From the NCBI GenBank assembly GCA_021777635.1, contig JAJYDI010000017.1, forward strand, positions 1 to 18,639: a stretch of DNA of 18,639 bases, written 5' to 3'. Below, piece by piece: positions 15,328 through 18,639 of this stretch. Position 1 is the first letter of the stretch. Each line of letters begins with the position of its first letter. Under the pieces are notes generated by a model. It worked only from the letters and a program-made list of their open reading frames with translations. It was not told the origin of the DNA and ran no database searches. The stretch is from Pseudomonadota bacterium (GTDB taxonomy: Bacteria; Pseudomonadota; Gammaproteobacteria; Xanthomonadales; Rhodanobacteraceae). The translations under genes were made by a program, and so were the position numbers.

Positions 15328-16556
15328 GCGCGCGCCCCATCCTGTCCGCGCTGCGCCGGCACAAGATCGCCGCGTTGCTGATCGTGCTGGAAATCGCGCT
15401 GGCATTCGCCATCGTCAGCAACGCCGTGTACCTGGTCATGGGGCGGCTGCAGCGCATCGATCTGCCTTCCGGCATCGACGAACACGGCTTGGTCCTGCTG
15501 CGCCTGGCCACGGCCGGCAAGCACAATGGCTCGGTCGCCTCGGCGCAAACCGATCTGGCCGCGCTGCGGGCGATTCCAGGCGTCGAGTCGGCCAGCGCCA
15601 TCAACACCTTGCCCTTGAGCGGCGCGCAGTGGAGCCTTTTCTATGCCCGGCGACCGATGCGCGTGTTCTCCGGTGGTATGAACACGCCGGTGTTTTTCGG
15701 TGGCCCCGAGTTGCTGAAGACGCTGGGCATCCGGGTGCTCCAGGGCAGTGCATTCCAGCCGGGCGATTACAGCGATCTGAGTCCCAAGGACGCCATCAAC
15801 ACCTTCGTGAATGCGCGGCAGGCGCTGGTCACCCAGGCATTCGCGCAGCGGCTGTGGCCGCACGCAAGCGCCGTGGGCAGGCTGATGTACATGGGCGAGA
15901 CGCCGGTGCTCGTGGTCGGAGTGATCTCCAACATCATCAAGCCTTACATCGGTGCCGACGCCCATGACCCGGAGAATTATTTCGGGGTCATCTCACCGTT
16001 CCGCGTGGGTCCGGACTTGAATGCGTGGTATGCCCTGCGTTGCCAGCCAGCCGAGTGCGCGCGCGTGCTCAAGGCGGGCGCCGAGAAACTCCAGGCCTTG
16101 CATCCGACCGAGACGCTGAATGCGCAGGAATCGTTCATGCACATGCGCCAGCGCTATTTCCGCGATGACCGCGCCATGGCCTGGCTGCTGGTGTCCACGG
16201 TGATCGCGCTGCTCGGCGTCACCGCCATCGGCATCGTCGGCCTGGCCAGTTTCTGGGTGCAGCAGCGCACGCGCCAGATCGGGGTGCGGCGGGCGCTGGG
16301 CGCGCGCCGCATCGACATCCTGCGCTACTTCCAGACCGAGAACTTCCTGCTGGCGACGGCCGGCATCGCGCTGGGCTGCGCGGCGGCGATCGGCATCAAC
16401 GTCTGGCTGATGACGCACTACGCGGTGCCGCGGCTGCCGATCGTGTACCTGCCGATCGGTGCCGTGGCGCTGTGGCTGCTGGGCCAGCTCGCCGTGCTCG
16501 GCCCGGCGCGGCGCGCGGCGCGCGTGCCGCCGACCATGGCGATGCGGGCGGCGTGA
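15324..16556 (+). CDS. ABC exporter permease 3 (MacB/FtsX type), tandem paralogue of permease 2
   Basis: The product is 410 aa with the same topology as permease 2: helix 1 at about 16-39, helices 2-4 from about 285 to 393, and coupling motif RTRQIGVRRALGARRIDILR at 315-334. The start is GTG 15324, where VSARPILSALRRHKIAA aligns with permease 2. No in-frame ATG lies upstream before the permease 2 stop, and the ribosome site is weak (GGACGG). The periplasmic core differs strongly from permease 2 and carries a close cysteine pair, C240 and C245 (RCQPAEC). Together with permease 1 this gives three permeases for one ATPase. That implies alternative pairings or an unusual complex, since an FtsX-type exporter normally uses two. 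Confidence 0.9.
   Translation: MSARPILSALRRHKIAALLIVLEIALAFAIVSNAVYLVMGRLQRIDLPSGIDEHGLVLLRLATAGKHNGSVASAQTDLAALRAIPGVESASAINTLPLSGAQWSLFYARRPMRVFSGGMNTPVFFGGPELLKTLGIRVLQGSAFQPGDYSDLSPKDAINTFVNARQALVTQAFAQRLWPHASAVGRLMYMGETPVLVVGVISNIIKPYIGADAHDPENYFGVISPFRVGPDLNAWYALRCQPAECARVLKAGAEKLQALHPTETLNAQESFMHMRQRYFRDDRAMAWLLVSTVIALLGVTAIGIVGLASFWVQQRTRQIGVRRALGARRIDILRYFQTENFLLATAGIALGCAAAIGINVWLMTHYAVPRLPIVYLPIGAVALWLLGQLAVLGPARRAARVPPTMAMRAA
15339..15457 (+). repeat. 5' duplicated segment of permease 3 (partner 14081-14199)
   Basis: This is the second copy of the 119-bp segment encoding the N-terminus and helix 1. The offset from the partner is 1258 bp. The three differences are single-base changes. 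Confidence 0.88.
16174..16556 (+). repeat. 3' duplicated segment of permease 3 (partner 14907-15289)
   Basis: This is the second copy of the 383-bp segment encoding helices 2-4, at an offset of 1267 bp. Four of the dozen or so differences cluster in two adjacent codons (Thr-Leu versus Thr-Ala); the rest are scattered and mostly at third positions. Confidence 0.9.
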
Positions 16557-16571
16557 GGCACGCTGCTAGCA
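16557..16571 (+). promoter_or_regulatory. Possible second sigma54 promoter before the activator gene
   Basis: GGCACGCTGCTAGCA keeps the essential GG (16557-16558) and GC (16569-16570) exactly 10 bp apart and the full GGCACG block. It has TAGC in place of TTGC and A in place of T before the GG. TAGCAT at 16567 could instead be a sigma70 -10, but no -35 is evident. The inverted repeat CGCGT-GTGTG-ACGCG (16581-16595) lies at the expected start and could be an operator. If real, it would allow extra or autoregulated expression of the two-component genes. Confidence 0.35.
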
Positions 16572-16624
16572 TGCGGCTGACGCGTGTGTGACGCGGCGCG
16601 GGCTGGGCGGAGACCGGTGAGCCG

Positions 16625-17961
<1,337 letters not shown>

Positions 17962-17962
<1 letters not shown>

Positions 17963-18639
17963 TGCGTCTGTTCTCCACCACGGGACGCCTGGCGCTGCTG
18001 CTGTGGCTGGCGGCGCTGGCCGGCGCCGCGCTGGCATTGCTGCTGGCGCGCTGGATGCTGCCCGCGGCCGCGCTGTGGCTGGCCTGGCTGGCGCTGGCAT
18101 TGCCCGCGCTGTGGCTGGCCTACTTGGTGGTGCAGCCGCTGCGGCGCCTGCTGCGCGCGCTGGAGAGCAGCGTGGCTAGTTATCGCGACGGCGATTTCAG
18201 TTTTGGTATCGCGGCGCGGCGCAAGGACGAGCTGGGCGCGCTGATCGACACCCACAACGCGCTGGGCGCCGCGCTGCGCGAGCAGCGGCAGAACCTGGCG
18301 CAGCGCGAGCTGCTGCTGGACACGGTCGTGCAACATTCGCCGGTGGCCTTGCTGCTGGTCGATCCGGGCGGGCGCGTGACCCTGGCGAACCTCGCCGCGC
18401 GGCAGTTGCTGGGCGAGGGACGCAGCCTGATCGGGCTGGATTTCGAGCGCCTCGCGGCCAGCCTGCCGTACGCGCTGCGGCGCGCGCTGGAGCTGGGCGA
18501 GGACAGCCTGTTCTCGCTGGAAATGGACGGCATGGAGGAAAGCTTCCATCTCTCGCAGCGTGGCTTCCGCCTGCACGGTCGCCCGCACCGGCTGTACCTG
18601 CTGCGGCGCATGACGCGCGAGCTGGCGCGTGCCGAGGTG
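17962..18639 (+). CDS. NtrY-like membrane sensor histidine kinase, N-terminal 226 residues, cut by the window edge
   Basis: This is the predicted partner kinase of the preceding regulator. The start ATG overlaps the regulator stop (TGATG), with AGGA just upstream. Two membrane helices (about 9-29 and 33-57) are separated by only a few residues, so there is essentially no periplasmic sensor domain. A HAMP-like linker (about 58-110, with VVQPLRRLLRALE) and a PAS domain (about 118-215, with HSPVALLLVDPGGRVTLANLAARQLLG) follow. The last visible residues, MTRELARAEV, resemble the segment just before the phosphoacceptor helix in NtrY-type kinases. The HisKA and ATPase domains lie beyond the edge and are not seen. 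A pair of close helices without an external domain is typical of intramembrane-sensing kinases. Confidence 0.88.

Overview
The window is GC-rich (roughly 70% by eye) chromosomal DNA, densely coding, with typical gammaproteobacterial housekeeping genes: divergent pepA / lptF-lptG, a xerD tyrosine recombinase and a long single-chain PurL (1286 aa). High GC, the lptFG-RDD-xerD neighbourhood and an NtrY-like kinase beside a MacB-like exporter suggest the Xanthomonadales (Xanthomonadaceae/Rhodanobacteraceae). That placement is inference; no rRNA or tRNA is present to confirm it.

Left part (1-5189): the N-terminal half of pepA runs leftward off the edge. lptF and lptG, the permease pair of the lipopolysaccharide export ABC transporter, run rightward with an ATGA overlap. 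They converge on a small RDD-family membrane protein gene, which is divergent from xerD. Between xerD and purL lies a non-coding block of about 530 bp. It holds three and a quarter tandem copies of a 105-bp palindrome-rich repeat, bracketed by two hairpins that share the core CCATGAATGG.

Middle part (5190-10717): purL has a plausible sigma70-type promoter. A 350-bp structured but apparently non-coding gap follows, then an aldo/keto reductase resembling the Kv-beta (AKR6) group. The next gap (10374-10717) carries a 63-nt inverted repeat, a phased palindromic motif that could be an enhancer, and a near-consensus sigma54 (-24/-12) promoter.

Right part (10718-18639): the sigma54 promoter faces what looks like one co-directional unit. 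It encodes a HlyD/MacA-like adaptor, a MacB/LolD-type ATPase, three separate FtsX/MacB-type permeases, an NtrC-family sigma54 activator with a receiver domain, and an NtrY-like sensor kinase cut by the window edge. The kinase has two membrane helices with almost no periplasmic loop, so it may read a signal in the membrane, possibly from the transporter itself. Permeases 2 and 3 are tandem paralogues whose 5' and 3' ends are about 97% identical in DNA while the periplasmic core between them has diverged strongly. This looks like gene conversion of the membrane part or selection for alternative substrate-facing domains.

A self-regulated, sigma54-controlled tripartite-type exporter with interchangeable permeases is the most interesting system here. 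No outer-membrane channel gene and no substrate gene is visible in the window.
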